Positions 36,522-46,147 of a DNA stretch of 64,000 nt are shown one piece after another (position 1 is the first letter of the stretch; every line of letters starts with the position of its first letter). This DNA comes from Rhizobium sp. Leaf453 (GTDB lineage Bacteria; Pseudomonadota; Alphaproteobacteria; Rhizobiales; Rhizobiaceae): NCBI RefSeq assembly GCF_001425605.1, contig NZ_LMRG01000028.1, positions 248,001-312,000 of the forward strand, written 5' to 3'. The notes beneath the pieces are model-generated. The model had not been told where the DNA came from, did no database searches, and saw nothing but the letters and a program-made list of their open reading frames with translations. Position numbers and translations under genes: made by a program.

Positions 36522-37678
36522 CGGATAACCTCTTTCTTTGCAGGGTAGGGGCCTTGCCAGTTGTTCTCCGCATGGCCGAGCGGCGGGGACACTGCCGGTG
36601 CTTGGGTCGATTTGCCGGCACGGCTGCCCGTCAGCACGGCGTGGAGCCGTGGCGTCAGAAGCCGCGTTGCATTGTGGGTCAGGATCAGAATGGCAAGGGC
36701 AAGGATCGGTGCCGAAAAATAAAAGAGCGGATAGAAATCGGCATTTCCCGCGCGGTTCCAGATCATCCAGAAGAGGATCAGCAGCGGATAATGAGCGCAG
36801 AAGATCCAGAAGCTCAGGCCTTCCAGCTTCGACAGGCGCATACCAAGACGTGAGCGGATGAGCAGCAGGGAGATCGCCCATGAACCGATGATGCCGCAGA
36901 GCGCCACGAGGCTGCGCAGGATATCTACCCAGACGGGGTAATCGGGGCCGGTCCAGTATAGGACGGTTGCCAGCATGACTGCCGCCGCGAGAAACAGACC
37001 CGCAATCCGGCCGGCGAACGGGTCGAGAGTTCGAATGTCAACCTTGTGAAGGCTCACATAAATCCCGCAACTGAAGCCGAACAGGATGGATTTCTTCAGG
37101 AAGATGCCGTTCGGAACCGGAAAGACGACATAGATGAAGAAGAGCCCCAGCGTCGCCAGCGGAAATCGGCTGATCATGGCGGCAAGAAGCGGTGACAGCA
37201 GGATGCACAGCAAGAGGTCGCGCAGGAAATAGAGAGGAATGTTGATCGGCGCCGCCTCAAGGGCGGTTGCCAGCGTCGCGAGGTCTCGCGGCGTTGCGTT
37301 CAGCGCATCCGGCAGATAGCCGAAGCCGATACCGCTTCGCTGGGCAACCAGCACCAGAACGAGAAACGCCAGGTTCCAGATCAGGAATGGCAGAAGAACC
37401 GTGCGCGCCTTGGAGCTGAGGGTTTTTCCGTAGTCGAAAGCCCCGAGTCCGCGGCGAAACAGCAGATAGCCGGATATGGCACTGAGGCACGGGACCCCGA
37501 CGCGAAAAAGGCTGTCGCCCAGAAAAACGCGGATCCAGTCGATGAAACCGTTGTCACCCGTAAACGGGCTTGTCAGTGGATCGTGGGGAACGTGTACGAA
37601 GACGATACCCGAGATGAGCAAGATGCGCATCAGATTGATCCGCGCCGATGTGTTAGCGTCGATAATCAAAGACGACAT
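36518..37678 (-). CDS. exoH: Succinoglycan succinyltransferase-like membrane acyltransferase ExoH
   Basis: A 386-residue acyltransferase family 3 protein with about ten membrane helices. The N terminus has RINLMRILLISGIVFVHVPHDP, holding the family arginine and histidine, followed by FRVGVPCLSAISGYLLFRRG. ExoH adds the succinyl group needed for processing of succinoglycan by ExoK and ExsH. The gene begins a tight operon exoH-K-L-A-M-O-P. In S. meliloti exoI lies directly upstream; here a 385-bp gap takes its place. Confidence 0.87.
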   Translation of the reverse strand: MSSLIIDANTSARINLMRILLISGIVFVHVPHDPLTSPFTGDNGFIDWIRVFLGDSLFRVGVPCLSAISGYLLFRRGLGAFDYGKTLSSKARTVLLPFLIWNLAFLVLVLVAQRSGIGFGYLPDALNATPRDLATLATALEAAPINIPLYFLRDLLLCILLSPLLAAMISRFPLATLGLFFIYVVFPVPNGIFLKKSILFGFSCGIYVSLHKVDIRTLDPFAGRIAGLFLAAAVMLATVLYWTGPDYPVWVDILRSLVALCGIIGSWAISLLLIRSRLGMRLSKLEGLSFWIFCAHYPLLILFWMIWNRAGNADFYPLFYFSAPILALAILILTHNATRLLTPRLHAVLTGSRAGKSTQAPAVSPPLGHAENNWQGPYPAKKEVIR

Positions 37679-38063
37679 CCTCTGTTTGGGCTGCTGTCTC
37701 CCCCAAGAGCAGCCGATTCAACCAGAGCAGATTTTGGCCTGCGATCTGAAAGATAGAGCAGACCGGCCGGAAAAATATGGCGACGCAGCAAAAAAATGAA
37801 TGATTTGCTGCAATGCACGCAGGCATCCAAGACACGATCAGGCGATCGGCGAGGCTGCTTTTCCGTTCTGGGCCTGGCAAAAAGCCCTTAACCACAGCGT
37901 TTTGCAGAACATCCAAATGTTCTGATGAAGATCAGGATGCAGCCCGCAGTCGTCTCTGATTTTCTCTGGAAACGACTCGACATTGCACGCCAGGGTTTAT
38001 GAAATTGTGTCGCTCAGCGGCAATTTGTGCCAGAAGAAGGCGCGTCAGGCTTGTTGCCACACC
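37679..38063. other. Intergenic region where exoI is found in S. meliloti
   Basis: These 385 bases between exoT and exoH have no convincing gene. The stretch is richer in A and T than its neighbours and has AAAAAAAT runs near 37790. I looked for an ExoI (nuclease-like) remnant and saw none. It probably holds the promoter of the exoH-P operon. Confidence 0.5.
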
Positions 38064-39545
38064 TCACTCGGACGAATCCACGGCGCCGTTTTTGCGTCTG
38101 TTTTTGATCAGCGTATAAATCTTTCGCAGGAGATCACGCTCTGACAGGATGACCAGCAAGCAGTAGATCATCCCACCGACGGCGGCGCCCACCAGAATCT
38201 GCAGGACTTCGTTCGGCATCACCCCGCCCCACGTATCAAGCAAAAAGCGGACGACAAGCGCCATCACCAGCGCCGCCAGCATGGGCCGGCTGCTGATGTA
38301 AAGACCCTTGAGGAACGGTGTGCCGTCGGCGCGGAACACCGCCCAGGAATAACCGACAAGCGTGATGGCGTTGACGATGCACAGCCAGATCATCGCGTCG
38401 ATGAGAGAGCCCGAGGCTGCGCCATAGGCGACGGCAAAGCAGGTGGCGATGGCCCGGATGATTGCCGACCAGAACAGTGCGCGACCGTGCCCAACGCCCT
38501 TGAGATAGGGAATGAACGTGCTGCAGGGTGTGAGAATGCCCTTGGATAAGGCGAGTAGGCCAAGGACAGGCCAGGCATAGGCCCATTGCTGTCCGAACAG
38601 GACACGCATGGCCGGTTCCGCCAATGCCCAGATGCCGAACATCATCGGTGCCAGAAGCACGGTCGTCACCTGCGTGCTGAACATCAGGGCCTGCGACCGG
38701 CGCTCCTTGTCATGCATCATGCCGCTGAAGGCCGGGAACAGAACCCCCATGACAGCCGACAGAACCACCTGGTTTGGAATGCTCGCAAAACGGTTGGCGG
38801 CGGAATAAGCGCCAGCGTCGGCAAGGCCGAGATAGCGCGAAATGATGACCATCGGCGACTGGAAGGTGATGAAGTTTGCGACTTCGGAACCCATCATGCC
38901 AAGGCTGAAACGGCTCAGGCCCAGAACCCGGCCCGGGTTGAACACGAAGCGCGGCAGGTAGTGGGATACGGCATACAGGCCACACAAGCGCACCAGCGCC
39001 GACGCGAACAGTTGCGCCATCAGCGCCCAGACGCCCCACCCGAAGATTGCCAGAACGACGGCGACCACAGCTCCCAGTGATTCGGAAATCATCGACCACA
39101 CGGCGTCCTTGGAAAAATTCATCCGCCGGGCAAGGAGCGAATAGGCGACATCTCCACCGAGCTGGAGGGGTATAAGAAAGCTCATGACTTTCAACAGGTA
39201 AGCCGCTTCCGGAGCACCCAGGAGCGCCGCAAAGAAGTCCGCGCCGATGAAGAGGCCAAGTGCCATGAGGCAGGAAATTGCAAGATTTGCCCAGAAGACG
39301 GAATGAACCGTTTCCATGTCCTCTTCCCGCTGGATCACCAGTGCGGAGGTCAATCCGGCACCACCAATCATCGCCAGAAATTGCACGACAGTCAGGGCGA
39401 CGGCAACCGCTCCAAACTCCTCCGGCGTGAGGATACGAGCCAGAATCGGCACGGTGACAAACTTAAGCCCGAATGTGCTTGTCTTGGATAAAACGCTCCA
39501 ACCGACATTGCTCGTAACGGATTTGACGTTAACTGTAGGGGGCAT
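38064..39545 (-). CDS. exoT: Polysaccharide flippase ExoT (Wzx family)
   Basis: A 493-residue membrane protein with about 12-14 helices and the polysaccharide-export flippase start SVTSNVGWSVLSKTSTFGLKFVTVPILARILTPEEFG. ExoT moves the lipid-linked octasaccharide across the inner membrane. I chose the ATG at 39545, with AGGA eight bases before it; the ATG at 39554 is part of that same site. A 172-bp divergent promoter region separates it from exoW. Confidence 0.87.
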   Translation of the reverse strand: MPPTVNVKSVTSNVGWSVLSKTSTFGLKFVTVPILARILTPEEFGAVAVALTVVQFLAMIGGAGLTSALVIQREEDMETVHSVFWANLAISCLMALGLFIGADFFAALLGAPEAAYLLKVMSFLIPLQLGGDVAYSLLARRMNFSKDAVWSMISESLGAVVAVVLAIFGWGVWALMAQLFASALVRLCGLYAVSHYLPRFVFNPGRVLGLSRFSLGMMGSEVANFITFQSPMVIISRYLGLADAGAYSAANRFASIPNQVVLSAVMGVLFPAFSGMMHDKERRSQALMFSTQVTTVLLAPMMFGIWALAEPAMRVLFGQQWAYAWPVLGLLALSKGILTPCSTFIPYLKGVGHGRALFWSAIIRAIATCFAVAYGAASGSLIDAMIWLCIVNAITLVGYSWAVFRADGTPFLKGLYISSRPMLAALVMALVVRFLLDTWGGVMPNEVLQILVGAAVGGMIYCLLVILSERDLLRKIYTLIKNRRKNGAVDSSE

Positions 39546-39717
39546 GGCGTGCATCCTGTATGGCAATGGGAGGATCATCGAGAGGGAGGATGTTTGGGCA
39601 CGAAGCCCAAAAATGACTGAGGCGGCTCACGAGGGAGGTCAAACTCCTCGACATCCGGGCCGCTGCCCGAGGGAGGAAACCAGGGACATCTTCTAGAGAA
39701 ACCGCAGGGGCGAAAAG

Positions 39718-40677
39718 ATGGCAAAGTTTACGGTTATCATTCCTTACTACCAGAAACAGGCAGGTATCCTGCACCGGGCGCTGACGTCGGTCTTCGCGCA
39801 GACCTATCAGGATTTCGATATCGTCATCGTCGATGACCAGTCTCCGTTTCCGATCGAAGCCGATCTCGACAGACTGTCTCAAGACGAGCGCGCCCGCGTC
39901 CGGGTCATCAAGCAGGCCAATGCCGGACCGGGCGGCGCAAGAAACACGGGTCTGGATAACGTCTCGTCTCAGGCTGAGTTTGTCGCCTTCCTGGATTCGG
40001 ACGACCTTTGGACCAAAGATCATCTCCTTAACGCCCACGAGACGATGACCCGTTTCGAATCGGACTGCTACTGGGCATCGATAACAGGGGGCGATGCCTT
40101 CTATTACCATTTCGGCATGGCCGAACTGGAAAAAACCGAGACGGTCATCCGCCTCTCCGAAACGCCACTTTTGCTCGAGGTTCCGGATTTTCCGCAGGTC
40201 ATGCTGCGCAACTGGAGCTTCCTTCACCTGTCCTGCATGGTGCTCGGCAGACGGCTTTTCGAGACCATACGCTTCGAAGCCGAACTGCGGCTGGCGGCGG
40301 AAGACGTATTGTTCTTCTGCGATTGCGCCATCGCAGCCAAGCGGATCGTGCTGTGCAACGAACCGGGTGCGGTACGAGGCGAGGGCGTGAACATCTTTCA
40401 CAGCATCGACAACGATTCTCCTCAATTTCTCTCGCAACAGTTCAACACCTGGGTTGCTCTCGACACTTTGGAAGGACGCTTTTCGCGCAAGCCGACGGAA
40501 ATCGCGTCCATACATTCCTACAAGCACACGGCGCGCCGGCAGGCGCTCTGGAGCCAGGCAAGGCGCATCAAGCGGCGAAAGATGCCGCAGTTCGATCTGC
40601 TGGCCCGCTGGATCTGGCGCGACCCCAGGCTGTTGCAAAGTGCGTTCCAGCTTGCCGTGGGTAAACTATCCCGCTAG
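39718..40677 (+). CDS. exoW: Glycosyltransferase family 2, ExoW-like
   Basis: A 319-residue GT2 enzyme. The N terminus KFTVIIPYYQKQAGILHRALTSVFAQ, the VDDQSP loop and the DXD motif LDSDDLW near residue 100 are clear, and the acceptor region has RLAAEDVLFFCDCA. In S. meliloti ExoW adds the seventh sugar, a beta-1,3 glucose, before ExoV acts. It is divergent from exoT and followed by exoV. Confidence 0.85.
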   Translation: MAKFTVIIPYYQKQAGILHRALTSVFAQTYQDFDIVIVDDQSPFPIEADLDRLSQDERARVRVIKQANAGPGGARNTGLDNVSSQAEFVAFLDSDDLWTKDHLLNAHETMTRFESDCYWASITGGDAFYYHFGMAELEKTETVIRLSETPLLLEVPDFPQVMLRNWSFLHLSCMVLGRRLFETIRFEAELRLAAEDVLFFCDCAIAAKRIVLCNEPGAVRGEGVNIFHSIDNDSPQFLSQQFNTWVALDTLEGRFSRKPTEIASIHSYKHTARRQALWSQARRIKRRKMPQFDLLARWIWRDPRLLQSAFQLAVGKLSR

Positions 40678-40772
40678 CCTTAGCAGGTGCAGCATTTTTT
40701 GCCACACCCATTGAAGCGCGTGATTGCTGAGGCAGATCACCCTTGAGAAACCTTCCGTAACGCACACAGGAG

Positions 40773-41729
40773 ATGGTCATGGACCCATACTACTGGGAAT
40801 CCGAGCACGGAAATTTTGGCGACGACCTCAACCTCTGGCTTTGGGACTTCCTGATTCCGGGTTTTCGAGACGTACACCCGGAGACCCTGCTCGTCGGTGT
40901 CGGTACGGTCCTCAACCGCGCCCTTTTGCCGGAGGGCCGCCACAAGCTGGTGCTCGGGTCCGGCTTCGGCTACGGCTCATTGCCGGATATGAGCAACAGG
41001 GCAGAATGGGATATTCGCTGCGTTCGCGGACCCTTGACCGCTCAGAAAGTGGGTATCGATCCCAGGCTCGGAATCATCGATCCCGCCGTCATGGTCGCCG
41101 AAATGCCCGATTTCAGGAACCTGCCGAAGCTCCACAAGAAGAGTTTCGTGCCGCATTGGGAATCGGCAATCGCCGGCATGTGGCCGGCAGTCTGCACGAT
41201 GGTCGGCCTGAACTACATCGATCCGCGCGGGGAGGCGAAGGACGTCATCCGCCAGATTGCGCAGTCGGAAATGATCGTGGCGGAATCCATGCACGGCGCC
41301 ATTCTCGCCGATGCCTTCCGTGTGCCGTGGATCTCCGTGACGACCTCGGACAGCATCAACAGTTTCAAATGGAACGACTGGGCGCAGACCGTCGGCGTCA
41401 CCTATCGACCGCGTCACGTTCCGGTCTCCAGCCGGGCCGAAGCGATCGTCAAGGGTGCGCGATTCTGGGGCGTCGATTTCGATACGAACAGACCTGCACT
41501 CGAGGATCCGAACAAGCGGAAGATTGACGGCAACGTCGCTTTGGCGGTGCAGGAACCGAGGCAGACTTCGCTGCGCGCCGCTGCAAAGCAGCTTCTGGCT
41601 GCCCCGTCGGCATTATCCCTGTGGCAGGCGATGCGGGCGTCCCCGCAACTGAGCGCGGATCAGGTCCTCGCCGACCGCAAGGATCAGTTCCTGCATGTGA
41701 TCGAGAGCATACGCCGCGATTATCTGTGA
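40773..41729 (+). CDS. exoV: Ketal pyruvyltransferase ExoV
   Basis: A 318-residue polysaccharide pyruvyl transferase family protein. The start YWESEHGNFGDDLNLWLWDFL and the later SEMIVAESMHGAILADAFRVPW are the two family signatures (the GNFGDD loop and the ESMHG motif). ExoV adds pyruvate to the terminal glucose. It follows exoW by about 95 bp. A 12-bp inverted repeat follows. Confidence 0.9.
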   Translation: MVMDPYYWESEHGNFGDDLNLWLWDFLIPGFRDVHPETLLVGVGTVLNRALLPEGRHKLVLGSGFGYGSLPDMSNRAEWDIRCVRGPLTAQKVGIDPRLGIIDPAVMVAEMPDFRNLPKLHKKSFVPHWESAIAGMWPAVCTMVGLNYIDPRGEAKDVIRQIAQSEMIVAESMHGAILADAFRVPWISVTTSDSINSFKWNDWAQTVGVTYRPRHVPVSSRAEAIVKGARFWGVDFDTNRPALEDPNKRKIDGNVALAVQEPRQTSLRAAAKQLLAAPSALSLWQAMRASPQLSADQVLADRKDQFLHVIESIRRDYL

Positions 41730-41739
41730 CCGTCCTGCT

Positions 41740-41784
41740 CTTCAGCCACCATCACGCCGTTCGAGCGTTGCCTGGTGGCTGAAG
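41740..41784. terminator. Bidirectional terminator between exoV and exoU
   Basis: CTTCAGCCACCA and its exact reverse complement form 12-bp arms with a 21-nt loop. The structure begins 10 bp after exoV and runs into the last codons of the convergent exoU gene. Confidence 0.6.
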
Positions 41785-42771
41785 CAGGTAGCGCAATGTG
41801 CCGTCGCCTCCCAGCCCGATTGGGGCGTCGGCATTTTTGGTCCGAAAGCGTTCGGTTTTATCGCCCCATATTCCGCTGACAATCGCCGGGATCGCCGTCG
41901 GCCTTCCGGCCGCATGTGCGATGGCCGCTCCTGGGCCTGATTGCCGTTTGACGTCGAGGAATTCCCGCAGCTCATAGCGTCCGCGAATGTGGCGTTCGTG
42001 CTGCGCAATCAGATTTCGCACCTCGGGCGAAAGACCGTCTTGGGCAAGAATGGCCCTGTCCGCTTCGTAGAGACGCTTCAGGTCGATCGTCCGGTGACTG
42101 CCGCTAAGCGAGTTGCCCCGCACCACTGCGCCATAACCGCAGCTGTGAATGATCTTGTAGCGGGCGCCCTTTGTCAGGGCGCGCGCATAGAGATCGTAAT
42201 CCTCTCCCAGCCGGAGTTCGTCACGGTAGCGCAGCTGGTGCTGATCAAGAAAGGCGCGGCGTATCAATGGTTTCAGGAAACCGATTTCGCCCCTGCGGAC
42301 ACCGCGTTTCGAAATGTTGCCCTGAATGAATTCGCTGAGCGTCAGGTTGCGCGGGGCAGCCGGAAAAACGTCGAGGCGGAGATAGGCACCTGCAGCTGTT
42401 TCTTCGTCTACAAAGGCGATGTTGTCGGCGATGAAATCCCAATCCCGCTGGGCCAGGAGGTTTTTCAGTCTGCCCGGAAAGAAGAAATCATCTGCGTCGA
42501 GGACGGCAAGGATGGGAGACCTGGATTGGGCTATCGCATGATTTCGTGCTGCAGCCGGCCCCTTGTTCACGTCGAAGCTTGTGACCTGCAGACGCCCGGT
42601 GCCGTCATCGACGCTGCGGGCCACGTCCGCCGTCCCGTCACTGGAGCCATCATCGATGACAACGACTTCGGCGGCTTCCGGCTGGCTCAGCGCCGACCGG
42701 ATGGCCCGCGCGATCGTGTTGCCCGCATTTTTCGCGGCGATGACCACGCAGACATTGCTGTCCTGTTCCAT
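41752..42771 (-). CDS. exoU: Glycosyltransferase family 2, ExoU-like
   Basis: A 339-residue GT2 enzyme with VCVVIAAKNAGNTIARAIRSALSQPEA, VVIDDGSSDGT and the DXD motif LDADDFFFPG near residue 95, then RLGEDYDLYARALTKGA. It is a paralogue of exoO, from which it differs in having LDADDF and an ExoU-like tail. In S. meliloti ExoU adds the sixth sugar, a beta-1,6 glucose. The order exoW-exoV, then exoU in reverse, then exoX, matches S. meliloti. Confidence 0.83.
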   Translation of the reverse strand: MEQDSNVCVVIAAKNAGNTIARAIRSALSQPEAAEVVVIDDGSSDGTADVARSVDDGTGRLQVTSFDVNKGPAAARNHAIAQSRSPILAVLDADDFFFPGRLKNLLAQRDWDFIADNIAFVDEETAAGAYLRLDVFPAAPRNLTLSEFIQGNISKRGVRRGEIGFLKPLIRRAFLDQHQLRYRDELRLGEDYDLYARALTKGARYKIIHSCGYGAVVRGNSLSGSHRTIDLKRLYEADRAILAQDGLSPEVRNLIAQHERHIRGRYELREFLDVKRQSGPGAAIAHAAGRPTAIPAIVSGIWGDKTERFRTKNADAPIGLGGDGTLRYLLQPPGNARTA

Positions 42772-42949
42772 GATCGTGCTCCTGTCTGGTTGTTATCCCG
42801 AAACTGGGGTCGGTTCGAAACACTCGGCTCTTTGCCAAGACGTAGGTCGATCAGGAGAAGGGCGCAAGCTTTATGCTGCACGTGCGAAGGTTTTATCTCG
42901 CGGGACTGGCTACAGGCGGACCGGTAAAAGGGACGGCGACGAGCAGCGA

Positions 42950-43234
42950 TCAGGTGTTGAAATGGCGCGGAGGCGTTTGCACACGGATGGTTTTTGTATC
43001 CTTGTCCTCGGCGGTCGATGCGACTGCATTCTGCAGCCGGGCGGCGTTGCGCCTATCCCGATTGGTCCTCGCCACGAGGATCATCACTCCGATAAAATAT
43101 CCAATCTGGATCAGCACAGCACAGGCGACCGTCTGCCATGCCGTCGTCCAGGCTGAACCGGTCAAGAAGAAAGTGACAGCGGCAAAAACAACCAAGACGC
43201 CGATGATGCTCACAAAAACCCTGGGCGCAAACAT
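42950..43234 (-). CDS. exoX: Exopolysaccharide production repressor ExoX
   Basis: A 94-residue inner membrane protein with two hydrophobic helices at about residues 7-27 and 31-54 (MFAPRVFVSIIGVLVVFAAV, then QTVACAVLIQIGYFIGVMIL) and a charged cytoplasmic tail. Small proteins of this type (ExoX, Psi) lower exopolysaccharide synthesis after translation by acting on ExoY. The position next to and divergent from exoY is the S. meliloti arrangement. Confidence 0.83.
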   Translation of the reverse strand: MFAPRVFVSIIGVLVVFAAVTFFLTGSAWTTAWQTVACAVLIQIGYFIGVMILVARTNRDRRNAARLQNAVASTAEDKDTKTIRVQTPPRHFNT

Positions 43235-44023
43235 CAGAACCCCTCCGAGGCTATGTCTTGAACTGCAGCCGGCATGGAAAGATATCCTCTCCTCTTAGGA
43301 TTTTTTTAACATATCGAACGTGCTTTTCAGATTCAACCGCCCGAACAACACTATGTTCCATCTTGATTAAGTCATTTACCGCATCAATTCTTAGCCGCAG
43401 CCTAATTTCATCTTTAGATTGCGAGGCGATGGCAGCATTTTGATGTTATTGCGTGATTGACTGTGGTCATGGCTAACCGGGGGTAACTGCGGAAGGACCA
43501 CAGCCGAGCGTCCCCGCATCGAGGCGACACAACCAAAGAGGCATGCGCAAATAAGAGCCCCTTTTGGTTGTACTCAAATGAGGTTATTGATCAACTTTTG
43601 TTACAAAAATCGTATTTTTCTAATGTACGATAGTGCAGTGCAAAACAATGGTGCGGCGCGAGAAGGATTTTTTGCTTCAGAAAAAACCTGTTCCGATTCC
43701 GGACCGTAAAGAGAATATCAATACGAAAGAAAAATCACGTTCGGGTCGTAATTGTATTACGCTTCAGAACTACATTACATTTCCGGTAGATTTCTTGAAA
43801 ATTCTGGATTTTAACTGCGACTACACGCCGTTATGCAGTCGAATCGTGAATTGGTAGGACCTGTTATATTTTTTAGCTTCGCCGCATTTTGCTCATAAAC
43901 TGCCTACCTGCTAGATCTTGCCTTTTAAAAACAAAATCCCCCTCTACACTCTCCCCTGCAGTTGATACCCAAAACCCTCCCAAGGGACCCGACCAATCGC
44001 CCACCAAAATGGAGTTATCTCCC
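43235..44023. promoter_or_regulatory. Long AT-rich divergent exoX-exoY regulatory region
   Basis: About 790 bases without a recognised gene, clearly richer in A and T than the coding DNA around it. It contains many A- and T-runs, for example near 43590-43620 and 43860-43940. In S. meliloti this intergenic region is the main control point of succinoglycan synthesis. MucR-like regulators favour such AT-rich DNA. A 74-codon frame at 43633 exists but is not convincing. Confidence 0.65.
43529..43571. repeat. Inverted repeat in the exoX-exoY region
   Basis: ACAACCAAA and TTTGGTTGT are exact 9-bp arms separated by 25 bases. The site may bind a regulator or fold in a long exoY leader RNA. Confidence 0.4.
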
Positions 44024-44704
44024 ATGAAGTCTGCGACTCGATCGGCAAGCGTGCCGTATTTCACGACCATCGAAGCCGGGGGACACCGGCCGATAGGGGG
44101 AATATCCAAAAGGGGATTCGACATCGTGATGGCGTCTCTGGCGCTCATCGTCTTCAGCCCGCTCTTCCTGATGCTCATTGCGCTGGTGAAGTTTTCGGAC
44201 GGCGGCCGCGTCTTTTATGGCCATCGCCGCGTCGGGCATAACGGGCGTTTCTTTCATTGCCTGAAGTTTCGGACAATGGCGCCCGACGCGGACCGGATTC
44301 TTCAGGAGCACCTGCGGAAAAATCCGAAAGCATACGAGGAATGGCAAGCGACCCGAAAGCTGCAGGATGATCCGCGTGTCACCGCAGTCGGAAGCGTGCT
44401 GCGAAAACTCAGCCTCGACGAACTGCCGCAACTGATCAACATTCTGCGTGGTGAAATGAGCGTCGTCGGACCGCGTCCCGTGGTCGAAGACGAACTCGAA
44501 CTCTACGAAACATCGGCTGTCTTCTACCTGCAGTCACGTCCGGGACTGACCGGCCTCTGGCAGGTCAGCGGACGCAATGACGTCTCGTATGCATCTCGTA
44601 TCGCTTTCGATACGCATTATGTCACCAACTGGTCGCTGATCAGCGATGTCGTCATCGTCGCCAAGACAATTCCGGCCGTCTGCCTGTCCCGAGGCAGTTA
44701 TTGA
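44024..44704 (+). CDS. exoY: Undecaprenyl-phosphate galactosephosphotransferase ExoY
   Basis: A 226-residue sugar-phosphate transferase that starts the repeat unit by putting galactose-1-phosphate on the lipid carrier. One helix lies near residues 35-58 (DIVMASLALIVFSPLFLMLIAL), and the cytoplasmic catalytic part has FYGHRRVGHNGRFFHCLKFRTM, VGSVLRKLSLDELPQL, VGPRPVV and PGLTGLWQVSGRN. The open frame begins at 43889, but the ATG at 44024 with TGGAG before it gives the usual family start (MKSA...). It follows a very long leader region, which is its likely control point. Confidence 0.92.
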   Translation: MKSATRSASVPYFTTIEAGGHRPIGGISKRGFDIVMASLALIVFSPLFLMLIALVKFSDGGRVFYGHRRVGHNGRFFHCLKFRTMAPDADRILQEHLRKNPKAYEEWQATRKLQDDPRVTAVGSVLRKLSLDELPQLINILRGEMSVVGPRPVVEDELELYETSAVFYLQSRPGLTGLWQVSGRNDVSYASRIAFDTHYVTNWSLISDVVIVAKTIPAVCLSRGSY

Positions 44705-44769
44705 GAGCAGCCGCTTGTCGCGGCTGTTTTCCACCCGGAACGATGCAGTTCCGAAGATTGGGGATTTTC

Positions 44770-46059
44770 ATGAAAATATCTCTCGCCCCGGCAGTTTCCG
44801 CCCCAGGCCGCAAGGGTTGGGGCCTGTCTGCAGTCGCGATGCTTCGCATCTCTGTTGCGTCGGCGGTCATTGGCCTGTCAGCCATTCAGGCTGCAGCCGA
44901 CGATTATGCGCTCGGCGCCATGGACAAATTGCGAATCCGCGTGGCGGAATGGCAAACGGCAGAGGGTGCAGTCCGGGACTGGTCGGCCATCAGCGGCGAA
45001 TATACCGTTGGCGCTTCCGGCGACATTTCCCTGCCTTTCCTTGGCACAGTACCCGCATCGGGAAAGACGACGGCAGAGATCGCCGATGCAGTGGGTGTGC
45101 AGCTCCAGAAACTTTTCGGTCTACCCGACCGGCCATCCGCTTCGGTTGAACTGGCACAATACCGGCCGATCTATCTGGCAGGCGACGTCCAGACGCCCGG
45201 AGAATATCCGTTTGCGCCCGACATGACGGTGCTGAAAGCCATCAGCCTCGGAGGAGGGCTTCACCGGTCGGAAAACGGCCAGCGCTTCGCCCGCGATTTC
45301 ATCAATGCCCAAGGCGATTCGGCAGTGCAGGTCGCCGAGCGCAACCGCCTTCTCATCCGCCGCGCCAGGCTGCAGGCCGAAATAGCGGAAAAGGATGACA
45401 TTGCAGTGCCGGCGGAATTGAAGAACGCTGTGGATGTCCAGAGCCTCGTCGAAAGCGAAAAGGCGTTGATGGTCTCGCGAGACAAGCGCCTCAAGCTGCA
45501 ACTGACCGCCCTTGCCGAACTGAAGGCTCTTCTCCAGAGCGAGATAGAATCGCTGGGCAAGAAATCCGCCACCCAGAACCGGCAGTTGACTCTGGTCATG
45601 GAAGACAAGGGACGCGTCGATGATCTGGCGGACAAGGGGCTGGCACTCAGCGCCCGGTTGCTTTCGGTCGAGCAACGGATCGCAGACATCCAGGCTTCGG
45701 TTCTCGATATCGACACCGCGTCACTGAAAGCCAAGCAGGATGTCAGCAAGGCAAACCAGGACGAGATCACCCTGCGCAATGACTGGAATGCCCAACTCGC
45801 GCAGGAACTGCAAAACACCGAGGCGGAACTCGACACGTTGAACCTGAAGCTGGCGACGAGCCGGGACTTGATGACGGAGGCACTTCTCCAATCCGCTGAT
45901 GCCGCACAAAAGGCAACAGGCGCAGGCGCCGCGGCCGATATCAGCTACGCTCTGGTTCGCCAAGAGGATGGGAAATCGGTCGTCATACCGGCAGACGAGG
46001 GCACCCGGGTGCAGCCAGGAGACGTCGTAAAGGTGACGTCCGTCCTCAACACGCAATGA
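44770..46059 (+). CDS. exoF: Outer-membrane polysaccharide export protein ExoF (OPX family)
   Basis: A 429-residue periplasmic/outer membrane export protein. It has a long signal region ending AIQAAADDYALG, then the Poly_export domain with DKLRIRVAEW and YTVGASGDISLPFLGTVPASG, an SLBB domain with YLAGDVQTPGEYPF, and a coiled coil over about residues 190-390. The start at 44770 skips 23 residues of the longer frame, which overlap the exoY end. ExoF joins ExoY in first-sugar transfer and export in S. meliloti. exoQ, which follows it there, is replaced by a small gene here. Confidence 0.87.
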   Translation: MKISLAPAVSAPGRKGWGLSAVAMLRISVASAVIGLSAIQAAADDYALGAMDKLRIRVAEWQTAEGAVRDWSAISGEYTVGASGDISLPFLGTVPASGKTTAEIADAVGVQLQKLFGLPDRPSASVELAQYRPIYLAGDVQTPGEYPFAPDMTVLKAISLGGGLHRSENGQRFARDFINAQGDSAVQVAERNRLLIRRARLQAEIAEKDDIAVPAELKNAVDVQSLVESEKALMVSRDKRLKLQLTALAELKALLQSEIESLGKKSATQNRQLTLVMEDKGRVDDLADKGLALSARLLSVEQRIADIQASVLDIDTASLKAKQDVSKANQDEITLRNDWNAQLAQELQNTEAELDTLNLKLATSRDLMTEALLQSADAAQKATGAGAAADISYALVRQEDGKSVVIPADEGTRVQPGDVVKVTSVLNTQ

Positions 46060-46062
46060 AAC

Positions 46063-46097
46063 GCGCGGGACTCGGAGAGTGGTCGATGATCCCGCGC
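46063..46097 (+). other. Inverted repeat after exoF
   Basis: GCGCGGGA and TCCCGCGC are exact 8-bp arms with a 19-nt loop, beginning 4 bp after the exoF stop. It may weaken read-through into the small gene that follows. Confidence 0.45.
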
Positions 46098-46147
46098 ATC
46101 CGCGCCACCGGTCGCGCGGCGTTTAGATCTGGAGTGAAGAGGTTGCC

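Noticed and set aside
43633-43857. A 74-codon frame in the exoX-exoY region
   Set aside because: It has unusual AT-rich codons, no ribosome site and no family resemblance, and lies in a regulatory region.
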